64,000 nt of DNA from assembly GCA_002778195.1 (NCBI GenBank), contig PCDI01000001.1:3116857-3180856 (forward strand), given 5' to 3'. A program made the translations under genes and the position numbers. Of this stretch, positions 1 through 13,400 are shown in pieces (positions within the stretch are counted from its first letter, which is position 1; every line of letters begins with the position of its first letter). The notes beneath the pieces are model-generated. The model was not told the origin of the DNA. It made no database searches and was given only the letters and a program-made list of their open reading frames with translations. The stretch is from Raffaelea ambrosiae. Lineage: Eukaryota > Ascomycota > Sordariomycetes > Ophiostomatales > Ophiostomataceae.

Positions 1-2984
1 CTTTTACCAGTCTACGCGACCATGGTCCGACTCGGCAATTTTCTCAGGCCTTCATCAAGCAACAGTAGGACATACCACGGCACCAAGAAACTCGAGCATA
101 CATCGCGAATACCAAAGATGTGATCAACCCGGATCATCAGTGAGAAGAGAACACGCCGCTATAGTCTCTCCTCCAAATCACCCTTGGATGTGGAGGGGTG
201 TGGGAGCGCACAACTCCCCCAACATTCAGACAAAAGTTTGAACGTTCTACCATCTTCGAAAGATGTCCACAAGAATCAAACACATACGCGCCTCTCGCCA
301 CTGCGATGCCTCAGCGCCCAAAGCACCGTAATGCCCTAAAACGCCCAAAACGCCACGATGCCTGTTTCGTTTACTCGTAAGTGTATGCCTCTGACGGTCT
401 GGCATCCTCGTTTGGGCGGGTTAGTCTATGTCCGATATCTCCACCCTCTTTGGCCTGCTGGATCCCCTCGTCTGCATTTCATACACTATACAAGAAGACG
501 TATTTCGATATGTAAGGGTTTCAGTTGGATTGGCTCCTCATTCGACCAGATCCGTGATACCTCCCCTCTTCGGTCTTTCGGCAAATGTGTCCAGCTACAG
601 AAGAGGGGGTCTTTGGGGGGTGCTTGCTGGCAACCAGGCCTCAAGCAAGGGGACAGAGAAAAAACTTCATGACGCCTCCATTAGAAGAACCCATGTCAAC
701 TACCACAGTGCAGCGGTCTGGTCTAGACCAGGGGCAGATCCTATCGTGTATTTGCATTTGCGTGCTTACGAACGGTGAGTCCACAGACCGCATGAGTCGG
801 TATCCATGAAGCCATGGTGGTCTCAGCAAGTGTTCCCCCAACAGCCGAGTGCCTATTTTCACACACTCCCAGGTTGGCGGTCCACCAGGGACTGCTATCG
901 TAGCGGCACTTTGTGAGACCCTCTTGGGTTGTATGGCGCCAATCAATCTGATTAAGGGGCGGTGTCTGCTGGCGAAAATGCAAGAAATTGCACCACAGGG
1001 TCGTGTAACTGCGTTCAGCTCAGAAGATGCTGTTTTTTTCTTCAACATCTAAAAACCCTGTTTGGCAGAAAGAGCAATGCGGTTCCAAAGCCACGAGACG
1101 CCTGGTCCTCTTGGATTTGCAGTCAACACACCTTTACCGTCCCACACCCACGAATAGCTGCTAACGCTTACCTGGCCAGTCGGCGCCGTTTTTTTAGGAT
1201 TCCGACGTCCGATACTCACCCGTGCCCTCCCTCTTTCGACCCCCCCGATGTCGAAACTCCTGTGATCAGTTACAGAGTACCATTCTATCGGCCCGTCGGG
1301 TGTGTCTCCGGTGAAACGACGCCCCATTGCTCGGATGTCCGCCAATGGTTGGGGTTGGATGCGACTTATCACCAGACTTGGATATTCCGCGTTTGCAGCT
1401 TCTACAATCCGTCATCTTCCCCTCTCACCCATTACCCTTTCATCGTATCATGGTGTACACATCGTTTGGAGTCAGGAGCCGTTGGTGGTCTGCATGTGGG
1501 TTTGCCGCCCCGTTTCCGCCTCGTCTCCGCCTTCTGTATACCTGGAGCAACAGCCTTATCAAGTCAAGGTCAGCTGTTGAAGGGGGGGAGGGGGACAGGA
1601 AACAGGTCAGGCTAGCCGGGTTGCGAAAACGGCCAACAGGCCATCGGAACAAACCAATGAAAGAGGGCGTGTCTTTAGCCCAGGGCCGCCATGAATCCTC
1701 TCTCAGCTGTTCCTGCTCGATCTCGACATCCCCGCGCACTATTGCACCCTTGTCGTCCCACAGCAACCTGTTGATGCCGCCGAGTGAGTGTTCTAGACCG
1801 CCGTTGGTGATCTTTTCCACTGCTACTGGTCCGTCCAGGACGTCCAGGACGCCATCGGCGTTTCAGGCGGGGCGGCAACAGCGAATGTCGACGCTGGTTG
1901 TCGTCTGTGTAGTCACATCGGCCGGCCACTGTTAGTAATGCACCACATCGCGCCGGACATCGAGAGTCGCGTCTTACGGCGATTTGTGTCCTTGTTTCCT
2001 TTTTCGCATCCCCTGCACCATAAAATTAGCAAAGGGCGCCCGGCCCCGATTCAAGTTTGCCGACCTGTGCCGCTTGCTTGCCGTCCTTTGCCGCCTTTTC
2101 TCACTCGACATCGAAATCTGCACTTCTTGGCCGGGATCAAGCAGCCAATTGCTGAGGCATGCGATTGCAGTGGGCCCGGATTTTCTGAATGCCCTGCATT
2201 CAATGCTCGAGCGTACCGCGCCGTTGTGCGGTTCGTGTCTTCCGGCGTTGACTCTGAAGCTGCCGGCGATGAGACAAAGCCGGAGCTGACCGGAGCCGCC
2301 ACGACGCAGCGTAAATTAATGATTGATCATGCGATGCGCCAGCCGCTAGTTATAAGCAACCCAGGGTAGGCATCTCGATCGGTCGTATTGCAAGCTCCGA
2401 CTTTTCAATGGGCTGTGTTGCTGAATTTGCCGGGCGATTTCATAATTTTGTGGCCAAATGAGCGGGATTGGATTTTTGAACAGCTGTCGCGAGGCGGAGC
2501 TGACTGGATGCCCGCCAAGCCCGAAATTAAGCCACACTTTAATTCAGGCTGGACTAGGCCGATCGGCTATAGCGCCAGGCACGGCGAGCTCTCTGCTCTT
2601 TTCGAGTTTGGCCGCTCAAATTTGTGACGGCCGGCCAACGTAACAAGGTCGAGGAGTGAATTGTAGACGAGGTGAGGTTGCCGAAATGGAGGCTGTGTAA
2701 TAAGGGTTGTAGAGAAGAACGTGCCAAACAAATAAGCGAGATAGCCTTGCGGCGATCTCCAAGTCTGGAGTGCGTAATGCCCACTTCTATCCCATGTCTG
2801 CCTCTCAAGAAATGTCTGCATCGGCGCACACCTGCCACTTGTAAAGGACGGAAGATGCTCCGTTCGGATAGCTGGACTGTCATTGGGTGGTTTATACAAG
2901 GACGGGTATTGTGGGCCACAGGCCACGAGCACACCCAATCCGTTCTCTTGGGCTTCTCCGGATGTACCTCCTAGGCGGTCCGGC

Positions 2985-2989
<5 letters not shown>

Positions 2990-3020
<31 letters not shown>

Positions 3021-3021
3021 N
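2990..3021. repeat. C31 homopolymer followed by an ambiguous base
   Basis: About 31 consecutive C residues run from 2990 to 3020, followed by the only N seen in the window, at 3021. The C run length and the local join are therefore uncertain. It probably marks a sequencing or assembly problem and not biology. Confidence 0.9.
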
Positions 3022-3903
3022 CGAAGAAGATGCGGCAGCCTAGAAATAGCACCAGCTAGTTAACCAGGGCCGCGGGAGGAGCGACCACCGCCGCCCCCTC
3101 CCTTCCCCCCTCCCCCTCCTTTTACCCTTTCCGCTTTCCCAGCCTCTGTTTTATGGAGGTGGCTTGGATTCTCCGATATCAGCGTCATCTCGGTTCTGGG
3201 ACAGCCCAAAGCCAACATTGGTTCCTGCGTCTCGACTCGCTCGTATCGTGACCAGCTCATCGTGACCAGCTCACGACGGTCGAGTGAGATGTAAGCGACG
3301 TGCAGCAGCACGCCCGCGTCGTTACGTTGGCTAAAGACGCGTTCTCTTAAGCAACACGACTAGCAAGAGGGCTAAACACAGGAAGCCGGCGAGACAAGGA
3401 CGGAAGAGTGCGAAAATCGGAGCGCTTGTTTGTGCCTCCTCATGAACCTAGACGTTGGCCCACAGGAGCTGGTAAGGTCCTAACACCCAATGCAACTGTT
3501 TGTGAAAACTTGCCACAGTCTTCTCGTAATGCAACTTGGCCATGCATCCGAAAAGGGATGGATGGAGCAGTCGGAAGGAAAAGAAAAAAAAAGCCATACA
3601 AAAGTACGCATATCGAGTCGAACCGACTTTGCTTACCGCGGCATTCCTTTGTTCATGCATTGCCAGGAGGGTGTACTCGTAGAAACAAACCGGAAGAGGG
3701 TCCAAAGCTTGGGGCCCCTGAGAGGACCGCAGATCCTGAACACCCAAGATGGCTCTGCAGGCAGATTCCGCCATCTTCAAGTACTTTGACAAAAAGAAGC
3801 CTTGATCAAATGAGGCACTTGCAATGCCAGGTGTCCTGTCCGTATGCCTGCCATGTCTGCCACGCTCGCCATGTTTTCTTGCTCATGGGCACAGCCACCC
3901 ACC

Positions 3904-4005
3904 AAGTCACCAGTGCGGTCACCAGCGCAGTCACCCGTGCAGTCACCCGTGCAGTCACCAGTGAAATCACCCGCCTGGTCACCCGTCTGGTCACTCGTCT
4001 GGTCA
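3904..4005. repeat. 12-bp minisatellite, about 8 units
   Basis: Diverged 12-bp units of the form GTCACC followed by six variable bases are repeated about eight times. Read in one plus frame they give a V-T-S/R-A/L periodic peptide, but the surrounding frame is not recognisable as a gene. Confidence 0.8.
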
Positions 4006-6950
4006 TGACTTGTCAGTCTCGCGTGAAAGACAGAGGGAAGGATGGAGGAATGGCCGTTCCAGCATGGAGAGCGGCGACATACCGGTTCCGGCCTGGTGCA
4101 GATGCGTGCTCACAGGCGGTGACAATGCCTGCTCGGGCCCTTGCCACCGCTCTAATGCGGCATCGAAACTTAGGCGAACCCAAGCCCAGGATCGACCTCG
4201 TAGTTTGGGAGCGGGCAGTGTAAAAACTGAAAAGCTCTCGAGAAGCCCGGGCCAGCACAAAGACGGTAAGGCACAGCAGGGCGAGACCAGTCCTGACCGA
4301 CTGCAGGTTTGTTAGTGGCCCTTGTCACGGACTGCGCTCATTGGTTGCCGCACCTCTTCTAGCGCCCCGCTGGCTCCCCGGAGCAAGTAAACCGTGCAGT
4401 CTCTCGCCTGTCAACAAGACCGTCGTGTTCTTGTGGTAAGCCCAGTCCACGGCGGTGGTTGTGTAGATTTTCCATTTCCCGTCCTTCGAAATACCGCTAT
4501 CATAAGTTGGGGTTGATAGTGCGACCACTCCGCCTGCAAGTTGGGTTTGGGTGTGGTTGGTGGCTGGCCATGTCATTTCGGGAGTGGGGTGGAGGAGCAA
4601 TCGCTTTCCCATTGCAGTAACTAAGATAATATTATGTCTGATCCACGGAATGGACGCCGTTCGCAGCCCAACGAGCGAGGTCCACGACCGCCTTATGTAG
4701 ACTGTCCGTGGCACGGTTGACGAGTCAATTATGGACCAAAGGAAGGCATTCCAGAGGAACTTTTTTCGTTTTGTTTTTCTTTTGCGCGTATTCCACGGAG
4801 TGCTCTGCTGCCATACTAAGCAACTCTTCGGGATCTCTTCTGCACACGGACGAGTCTCGGAGATTGGCTTGTGGTCAACTCGGGCGAAATGCGCATCCTC
4901 GGCATATGTGGGGGAGGCTCTGGAAGCTGCTCCGTATTTCCATGTTAATCATCGATGCGACGTGAGGAAGTATGTCAGAGGACGGCCAGGAAATCACGGG
5001 ATTTCTTGCTCCCGCCGGTCATCCTGCAGATGCGCAGTTTGCTCGGGATTTTTTTTTTTTTTTTTTTTGCTATTGTTTTGTCTGCATTTCTGTCTCGGTG
5101 TGTGCATTTCCCTGGCTCTGGGGTTCGGCCGGCCTGGCGTCTTGAGCCTTGGTTTGGTTGGTTGGAGCCAAACACGGGCTGCACATTTTGCCAGCCGCAA
5201 CGCAGCCGACGCGGCCAGCGCCGCTAACAGAGTGTTGCCACAGTGTTGCAGCCTGGCCTGTCATGCTTCGGCCAAGCCCAGCCAACGACCGAAGCTCCCA
5301 CGGGCAGGCACTGGACTGCTTGCCTTGCCTGCTTGCTGGATTTGGCGGCCAACGTGAGATGCCTCGGCAGTGCTCATAGGCTGGGCCAATAGGCCAAGCC
5401 CACAGCCTCCCTGGAAGCCTCTACCCAGCAGCGCGGCCGGCAACCCGGCTCCTGTCGGAGAAGGGGAGAAACTCGGCGACCTCCTAGCCAGGAAGACAGG
5501 AAGCAGACGGACTGCGCTGGCGTGCTGGGATGCTGCTGTATGAAAAGTGCCGGTGCTGGACCAATGTCGCGGTGTGTGTTCTCGTCGTGCTCGCTTGCCG
5601 GGGAGGGAGTGCCAGAGGGAGCATCTTACTGGAGGAAGTGCCTGATAGGGAGAGATGCCCCCCAGGATGCCGTGATGTTGTGACTCTGCGGGCTGTCCGT
5701 TGTGCGGTCGTGCGGCCCTGCCCAGCCCGCGATGCTGCCCATTTCTTCCATTTCTGCAATTTTTGCATATGATCTCTGCTATGCAGCCCAGCCACGCTTC
5801 GGTCTCGCGTGGGCACGGGTACGTCTTTTTGTGTTTTTTTACTCGTCCTGCTCCGTGTCTGCCCGTGTGCGATTGTTTTCCCGGGCTTTATTCCCTTTTT
5901 GAGTCTCTCGTGGTTGCTCGCGGTGTTGCTGTCGCTTTTTGGCTGGCCTGATATGACAGGCCCAAAAAGTGACACTTGACGAGCCTTTGGGATGACGTCC
6001 CAGCTGGGTGTTGATAGGATGGGGAAAAAGGCAAGTGCTAGCGACTGCGTGTCTCCCACCCTCCTGCGCGTTTGCTTGCAGGCCAATGTCCCGTGTTGCT
6101 GGCTGTCAGAGCAGCCACGATGCACCGCTCCTTCCCTCCAGACCGGGCCAGGCTTTGACATGCGTCAGAGTGGCACCACACCAGGAGCTCTAGTGGGCTC
6201 ACCTGTGGTGGCCCTCCACTATCCGTTATGCATCCGCACTTTTGCGCCGCCGTCTGTGTGCTAGTGCAGGGCCACGAGTAATCGCCGCCGTATTGGTGCC
6301 TCTGTGGACCCTCCCTGGCACTCCTTGGGTCCTGCCCTGCTTGGGCGCTACTCGGCCGCCGATGGGTCGCTGCTGCGATCTCTGCAGAGAATTACTGGGG
6401 CCCTGGCTGGCTTGGTGCCCCAACAGCTAGCCCCAACAGCTATTCTGGGGCCTTCCTGGCACCTTCTTGGGCCTTCTTCGTGCCTTCCCTGTTTGGACGG
6501 CCGCGGTTGTGTAGTGGCCGACTTTTGCCGTGTCGTGCCTGCCCACTAAGGACGCCCAGTCGTCACGCCCTAGCAGCACGCGGGATTATGCAACCAACCC
6601 AAACAGGGCATGCCTTCACCAAAAGCACCGCAGGGCAGGCGCGACCAACGTCCGCAACGGTGCACTAATGGCCGCCTCGCCCACAAAAACAACGTCGTGC
6701 CCAGCGAGTCGGAGCAGGAAAACCCCCGACCCGAGCATGCCTGTAATAAGTTTGTTTGCCTGCAGATGTGCATGCAGTTAGTTACCATGTACATGCTGTG
6801 GTAGTATGTAGGTGTGCCAGCTTGCTGGACGGACTGGAGCCCCCCTCCCCATGGCTCCGTTGTTTCCTTTGTTTCCCTTCTCGTTCGGGTAGGCGCATCC
6901 TCGTACTAAGTACTGCAACAACGACAAAAGGCCACACAGGAGGGCCACAA

Positions 6951-6999
6951 GGGCCACAAGGGCCACAAGGGCCACAAGGGCCACAAGGGCAGGCAAAAG
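6951..6999. repeat. 9-bp tandem repeat (AGGGCCACA), at least 5 copies
   Basis: Five near-perfect head-to-tail copies of AGGGCCACA plus a partial copy. In one plus frame this reads G-P-Q repeats. The frame has no other protein-like features, so I treat it as a non-coding minisatellite. Confidence 0.85.
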
Positions 7000-7873
7000 G
7001 CCAGCCAGCCCGCGCCAGGCAAGGCCAGAGAAAGACGAGAACCGCCAGTGAGAGGCCGGCCAGAGAGCAGTCGGCGGCCTGGCGAGCGTTTAGGCGCAAA
7101 GCCGGGCAAAGAGGCCGCTACAAGCAGAGACAAGCAGAGACAAGATCAGAGACCAGGCGAAAGCCCGTCCAAAATCCGTCAAAGTTTAGGCACAGACCGG
7201 CCAGAAAGGGCTGGCCAAACAAAGACTACTTGAAAATACCAGACAAATTACGAAAACGGAAAAGAAAAAATGGGCAAAAAAAAAGAGGAAAAAAGAAATG
7301 GACAAAGAACACCCCAACACCCCTTCTCCCTTCACCCCTCCACCACGCCCATAGTCTCCAGTCGTGCCATATCGCCTGTTTTAACATGGGGCGATTAGGA
7401 GCCGCCCGCCGTCGAGCCACTTGCGACACGGGGTGGGTTCTCGTACCGCGAGCGCCACGCTTTCGTCATGGCGCATCGACGGTGCTGTTTGGAGGGATTC
7501 TCAGATTGCCAGCACCGAATCTGCACAATCTCGAAGGGCACCATCTCCAGAGAGGCGATTATCTGAGCGCGGCACTAGCTGCGCTGGCGGATTTGCAAGG
7601 AAGGTGCGACCGCCGGCACCGTTGATCGGCCGTCGCTGCCGTTTCCTCGTAGTCAGGCCGCAGGCCCCCCTCTCTCAAGCTGAGCGAGCTCCCCTCAAGC
7701 AACGCCCCCCTCTAATCTCGATGAAGAGAGGGTCGACCATCCTCATCCCCCGCCCGCAGCCTGCCATTGGCCAATCGCGGTATCCGGCCAGACGACCGGC
7801 GGCAGGCTGTCTCGCTCGCAAGGGCTCCCTCGCTCCTGCCTTCTGCGGTCTGCCCGCCCTCCTGCCCCAGACA

Positions 7874-7880
7874 TATAAAG
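7874..7880 (+). promoter_or_regulatory. TATA box for the bHLH gene
   Basis: TATAAAG lies about 450 bp upstream of the proposed ATG at 8323 and is followed by C/T-rich, ATG-poor sequence like a fungal 5' leader. If used, transcription would begin near 7900-7915 and leave a leader of about 0.4 kb. No other good TATA box lies between it and the start. Confidence 0.5.
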
Positions 7881-8322
7881 AAGGAACGCCTGTCCATGTG
7901 CCCGCGGAGCTGCATCACCAGACGCCACGCCCAGATCGATCCCGAACTATCACCACAGTTCCTTGCACTTCTACAGTGGCGACACTCTGCTCGCAAGCCC
8001 CCTGCCCATCACCCGTGCCCCCATCACCCGTTTTCAACCCGTGCCTTCTGGAACCCTACCCTGCGCCTACTATTACTATCGCCGTCGACCCGGCCAGATC
8101 GTTTTCATATCCCACAGCACTGTGTACAGCTTCATCGTCAAGCTGCACCACACCTGCGTCGCCCGTGTCCTCTCCTGTGTCTTGCCATTCATCGCCACCT
8201 ATAGTCAGACGCAAAGACGCAGTTGCTTACGTCCCATTGTCAAGAGGATCCCCTGTCTGTCCCCCTTGGACCGTGCTTGCCTCCTCGGACCAACTTTCGT
8301 ATCCCGGCACTCGCGAGTCAGC

Positions 8323-10489
8323 ATGAATTCCGACATGAATCCGAGCTACTTCAAGGACGATATCGACTTTGACGTGATGAAGGTAAGATGCCTCTCTATT
8401 GCCTGCCTGCCCAGGCACACCGCAGCACACCACCAAACACAGCTCTACAGCTCTACAGCTCTGCACAGCTCTGCACAGCTCTGCACAGCTCTGCACAGCA
8501 ATCACACATGTCCGGAGCCGACGCAAGCTCCAATTCCCGCAAGTGTCGGGAATTAGCCCATCTGCGCCCTCTTTGGGCTGCTGGGCTCCTCTGGTCGGCT
8601 CTCACGGCCAAGTTGTATCGAGAGCGGCTCAGGGCCTAACCGGGCATCTTCTGGTCGTGATCCTTGGCCCCCTTTTCCCCGCGCGCCCCTAGCCGCACAG
8701 TACCCGCTGGGGGCTGCTTCGTTGGCTGCTGTGAGGGGGAATTTCCGTCCCAGCAGCCCGGTACCCCAATGGAGCGTCGGGCTGTTTTGGCACGTACTTA
8801 CCTGTCGAGACTGGCCATCGCCGGCCAATTTCCAGCCTCAAAAACGTGGAAATATGGAGGAGTGGCTACTTTGCCAAGAATCTCCATATCCTACACTTTT
8901 GGCCTTTACGTTTTCGTTATTCCCATTACCTCCGCTGTGTTTTGCAAAGAGTGGCGGGCTCGCAGACCCTTCTGGACAGTTCCACGGGAATCGAGAATCG
9001 AGCCAGCCAACGAGACGACAGCGAACCCCTGAACGACAGAATCATGGCAGTTGCCTGCTCTAGACGTGATCTACACCGGCCGCAGCCTGTTTGTGGCCAG
9101 TATCGCCCCCCTCGGGAATGAGACGTGTTTGATTATTTGCCCCGGAATAGCTACCCCCCCAACAGTTTTTCCTTCATGGACCAACGGTTTTCTCCATGGA
9201 AGCTGCCTGTTGGAGTCGTCATAAGTCTGGCCACTTTGAATTTCCATCCTGCTTTTCTACTTAGCTGTCGTCTTTCTATTCGTCCATTTTCTGTGTGTGT
9301 GCTCGTTTCTTTTTTTTTTCTTCCCTTTTTTTTTAATATCTTGTGCGCTTCTTGTCGTCTCTGGTTCCCTCTATTGGCGTCGTTCTTTACGAGTTCCTCT
9401 TCGTTCTTCTTTCCCCTGCCGTATCTGTCTCACCAAATGCCTTCAGACCAACAGCTAACACGGCTCTCGCCATCTTTCCAGCAATTCCAGCAGCCCGCCA
9501 ACACCACTGCGCCCGCCAATGTCTTTGGCTCTGTCTGGGGCGCCGAGAACGGCTTCCCCAACATGACGTACACTCCTGGAGAGTACCTGAATGATAAAGA
9601 GGCCCACTATGAGGCGGGCTTCATCGACCCTCAAGCTCCGGGCGAATTCATGGACTGGTCCAACAACGCTCCCAGCTTACTCAACTCGCCCATATCCGGT
9701 TCAATGAGCGAGACACCGTCAGCCTACAACGATCTGCTGTCCCCGACGAGCCTCACAACTCCCCACGCCGCCTGGGGCAGTGATGCCTTTGACAACGTGA
9801 ATGGTTCTTTTGCTTCCATGGACGACGCCGCCGCCGTCTCAGCTGCTGCGCGGTCGGGCTCGAGGAATCCGTCCGTGTCTGCTGCCTCAGCCGCTGCCAA
9901 GTCCAAGGTGTCTAAGGGCAAGACCAAGGCCACGCACACAAAATCACGGTCGCGTTCTGAAGTCAAATCCAAGTCCGTCTCGTCTGCTTCTTCCGCCTCG
10001 TCAGCAGGCTCTGTCAAGTACTCAAACAGTGGACACGGTGGCAACCACCACATCACGCTTCGGACTGCCAGCCGCAAGCCTAAGCCACCTGTCGGCAAAC
10101 CCGAGGACGGAAGCCCCTCTGGAGAGTCTTCTCCATCCTCGCCGGACGCCACAGCCGACCAGTTGACGTCTGAAGAGCGCCGTGCTCGCCAAAACCACAA
10201 TGTGGTCGAGAAGCAATACCGAAACCGCCTCAACGCTCAGTTCGAGTGGCTCCTGGCCGTCTTGCCTGCCAACCAACCGGATGGGCCTGACGGCTCCCGC
10301 CACGGCGAATTTGATGACCGACGCATGAGCAAAGCCGAAGTTCTCGACCTAGCCCGTCGCCGGATCCACGCACTGGAGCAAGAGCGCAAGCAGCTGCACG
10401 CTGAACGGAAATCATTGCTCGAGAACGTTAGTCGCATGCAGCGTGCTGTTCAGCGGCAACACCTTGCAACCGTTGGCAGCTCCATCTGA
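8323..10489 (+). CDS. bHLH transcription factor with SREBP-type basic region
   Basis: Proposed exons are 8323-8382 and 9482-10489, encoding 355 aa in the nucleus. Exon 1 ends at a GTAAGA donor in phase 0; exon 2 starts after a TTTCCAG acceptor in the matching frame. The middle is Ser/Ala-rich and disordered with basic Lys/Ser tracts. Near the C-terminus lies a basic helix-loop-helix beginning RRARQNHNVVEKQYRNR, with the His and Glu that contact an E-box and, instead of the usual Arg, the Tyr typical of SREBP-family factors. Helix 2 (KAEVLDLARRRIHALEQER) continues into a short leucine-zipper-like coiled coil. There is no transmembrane segment, so it is not a membrane-tethered SREBP; soluble SclR-like fungal bHLH proteins are the closer comparison. 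Exon 1 and the 1.1-kb intron are inferred. A simpler alternative starts at ATG 9437 in a single exon. Confidence 0.75.
8441..8499. repeat. Short tandem repeat (CAGCTCTGCA-like) in bHLH intron 1
   Basis: Direct repeats of AGCTCTACA then AGCTCTGCAC, about six units, lie inside the proposed first intron of the bHLH gene. Confidence 0.75.
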
Positions 10490-13400
10490 ATCGAAAACAA
10501 AAGTGAAAACAAAACGGCGACAAAATTTGATTACCAAAACTATTAGAACAACAATCGCAGCAATTGTCGAATGAAGGGTCGAATACCGAACCATGCTTCG
10601 AACGAATTTCATGACCAGGGTACAATGGAAGGGGAAGCGCAGGGGAGCGCACCCACAGGCAAAACATATGAGGACGGCAACTCACTTCAGTCTGCTTGGT
10701 AGGGCCAGCAGGCCGTGCAATACGTGCACGCAATACTACATAGCAGGAATATCTTCTTTATTGGTGTGGATTTCACTTGAATTTACTTTGCCTTAATTTG
10801 CTCTATCTTGTGTTGTGTTCTGTTCGAGACTTCAACTCACCTCACTTTAACTTTCTCTTGTCCATTTTTCCAGTTGTCTTTCCACCTTTTGATTTTGCCT
10901 GGACTATGTTGATTATTTGGCCAATGAGCGAGCTACTGGCCCGCTATGATTTCCTTGGGTGCATCATATTTCTAAAGAGAAAGGATTGACGGCAGATCTT
11001 GCACTTCGGCTGCCGCCGCGGCTGTGGGTTCACAAGCAGGCGTTTTCTTTCCTGGGTAGCCATGAAAATGTTCGGGGGTTTGGAGGCGTCTATCGCGCAT
11101 CCGTTATTTTTGTTTTTATTTTTCATTATTTTTATTATTTTTATTATTTTTATTTTCCTCTTTCAGAGGCAGAATGAAATGCTTGGTTCTTTCTTTGGAG
11201 CACACTTTTTCAAACACACTCTTGACAGTCCAACCCGTTTCTCAAAACTGTTCGTTGGAAGTTGAAAGAGAGACTTGACGATGCTAGCCGTGTAGGCGCG
11301 TCTGGAGCTGTTGTCGCTTTGCCCTGCAAGGCCGAAGTGGGACGCATGCAATTCCTACAAATCGAGAGAGGTCTGAACTAAAGGGATTGCTCCTAAAGGG
11401 ATTGACCCCTAGAGCGGTGGACCTAGAGGGAGGCTCGAAGAGCGTTCGTCTTTCCTTAGCAAGACTCGGTCCCGTCGACGGCGTACAGACGATGACCGCC
11501 GCAAGCCCCAGACTTTGGCCAGAGTGCGATCTGCCCCATCGAACTCGCAAGTGGATGATCAGGCTAGGCAGCGGCGGCGGACTCTGCTCTCTTTGTTTGT
11601 CAGCGCCAGGGGGAGCAACACCAGCACAAAGTGCGTACCGAGAAAAGGCTTTGGCTGGATCACAGCGGCTGCGGATGAGCTCTTGCGGCGTGAATGTGTC
11701 TTTCAGTCTTTTCCCCAAAACCCTTACGCCGATGTCCGTTTTCATCGCTCTCGTCACTCTCCACCCACTGCGTGTGGTCAAGACACATACTACATACACG
11801 GACACCCAGACCGGGCTGCCGGCCATGCGGTCAAAGTTTCCCCGTTGGCCATCTTCCCCAACAGCCGACGAACGGCAACAAGGCAATTGTTCCTTCTCCG
11901 ACTGGCAGTTACTCATTGCTGCCCTGTCCCCCTTACGTCTTTCCAAGGGCGGGGGTGTACAGTCTTTTTTTTTATGTTTATTTTTTACATTTTGTTTCTC
12001 TTTGACGTTGTGTCTGTCTGCATTCTCCATGTTATACGTCTGCCAAACCCAAAGGCGGACAAGTTAAACCGGAAGATGCAGTCTTCATGCCGAACGCAGC
12101 TGAGCACAACTAGGCACATCTGGGACACAATTGGGGACTTTCACACGTCCGAGAGCCGTACTTTTTCTCTGGTCAGCCTTGTTTGAGGCGTCTCTTGACA
12201 GATCAGCCAAAAGGTACGTCATTCCTAGGTAAAGCGAGTCAACGGGAAGGGATCGGGAGAAATGGGTGGGACAGAAGAGACACCCTGCTAGAGAGACATT
12301 GTTAGAGAAGAGAAAACGTAAAAGTACAGCTGAAAAAAAAGTACACACACTGTCGTGTCGTACGAAAAGCAGTGTCCGTACAGTGCAGCCGGACCGGTCG
12401 TACTGCGGTAGAGCTATATTTTACGAGGCGAGCGAGCAGCCGTGCTAGGCGAACAGTTTTGTTTCTAGCTTGACCTAGAGGCGTATCAAGAAGGATAGCG
12501 GGATACTCGTACGTGAGATCAGTGTGGAACTAGCCTTGCCTGTGTTGTGTCTGAAGAGGAAATACGGAACAGAACGAAAACTACACGGTAACTAGCAAAT
12601 GGGCAGAAAGCACGAAGCTGCCGTGGAATGCAGTTATGCAATAAGTAACTAGTTGGTATGAAGAGTGTGTCTTTAAATCTATGTTGTAATTCTGAATAAT
12701 GTATGTTACCAAAACCCAAAACGTTGCCGGTCGCCGTGTTCGTCAACGGATGGAGAGGGGGGTGTGGATCTTTGGGCGTGCAGCAGCCTCGCTAACTAAC
12801 TAATAGTAGACCAAACGGGATGCTGCAGTAGTGCTGCCCAACGTTTTCCACCGTGATTTTTAGTTCTTAGTTTTTTTTCATATTTTTTTGGCCTGGTCTG
12901 GAGAGAGGGCGTGTCGTTGCCCGTTATCCCTGGGTCAACTCGCATCCCTTTCGTAGGAGCAGGAAGGGAGCGTACCTCTGCCGACATTGCAGAAAATACA
13001 AAGGTACTGCAAGTGTATACGTAGTAAGACATGGTAGTAGGAACAATATACAATTGAAATAAATGTACGAGTAGACACAGATATGAAAAGTGGGATTAGG
13101 AGGGGGGTCTGAGATGAAGCGAAGATACGAAGGTGAATGAAAAGGGGGAGGATCAGGGACTTTTGCCGTCTGCTCCTGTGTATGGAGCAGACAATGGAGC
13201 AGCAATGAGATTGTAAAAACACAGCAGATATCTCGGTTAATACAGCGCCATTTAAATAAAAAGAAGTGCGCCCAGCTGCGTGCATGGCTGGTCCAGCAAA
13301 GCCCAATTGGTCCAAATGGCTGTGCAAGATGGATATACCTTTTTTTTTTGTTAACACAATACTACTCCTACAGCGCGACAACTCATAAAGAGAGAACACG

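Larger units (their letters stand above)
1..7870. other. Gene-poor region, no supported coding gene
   Basis: Reading frames here are short, overlap on both strands and show no recognisable family, signal peptide or consistent codon bias. The stretch holds low-complexity tracts: a C homopolymer near 2990-3021, a T run near 5050-5069, a 12-bp minisatellite near 3904-4005 and a 9-bp one near 6951-6999. It is less GC-rich by eye than the coding exons further along. I see no terminal repeats or transposase or reverse-transcriptase motifs that would mark a transposon. Strongly degraded (RIP-mutated) repeats cannot be excluded by eye. Confidence 0.6.

Noticed and set aside
7421..8326. 301-codon plus frame upstream of the bHLH gene
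   Set aside because: Overlaps the TATA box and leader of the bHLH gene; Pro/Ser-rich translation of C/T-rich DNA with no domain.
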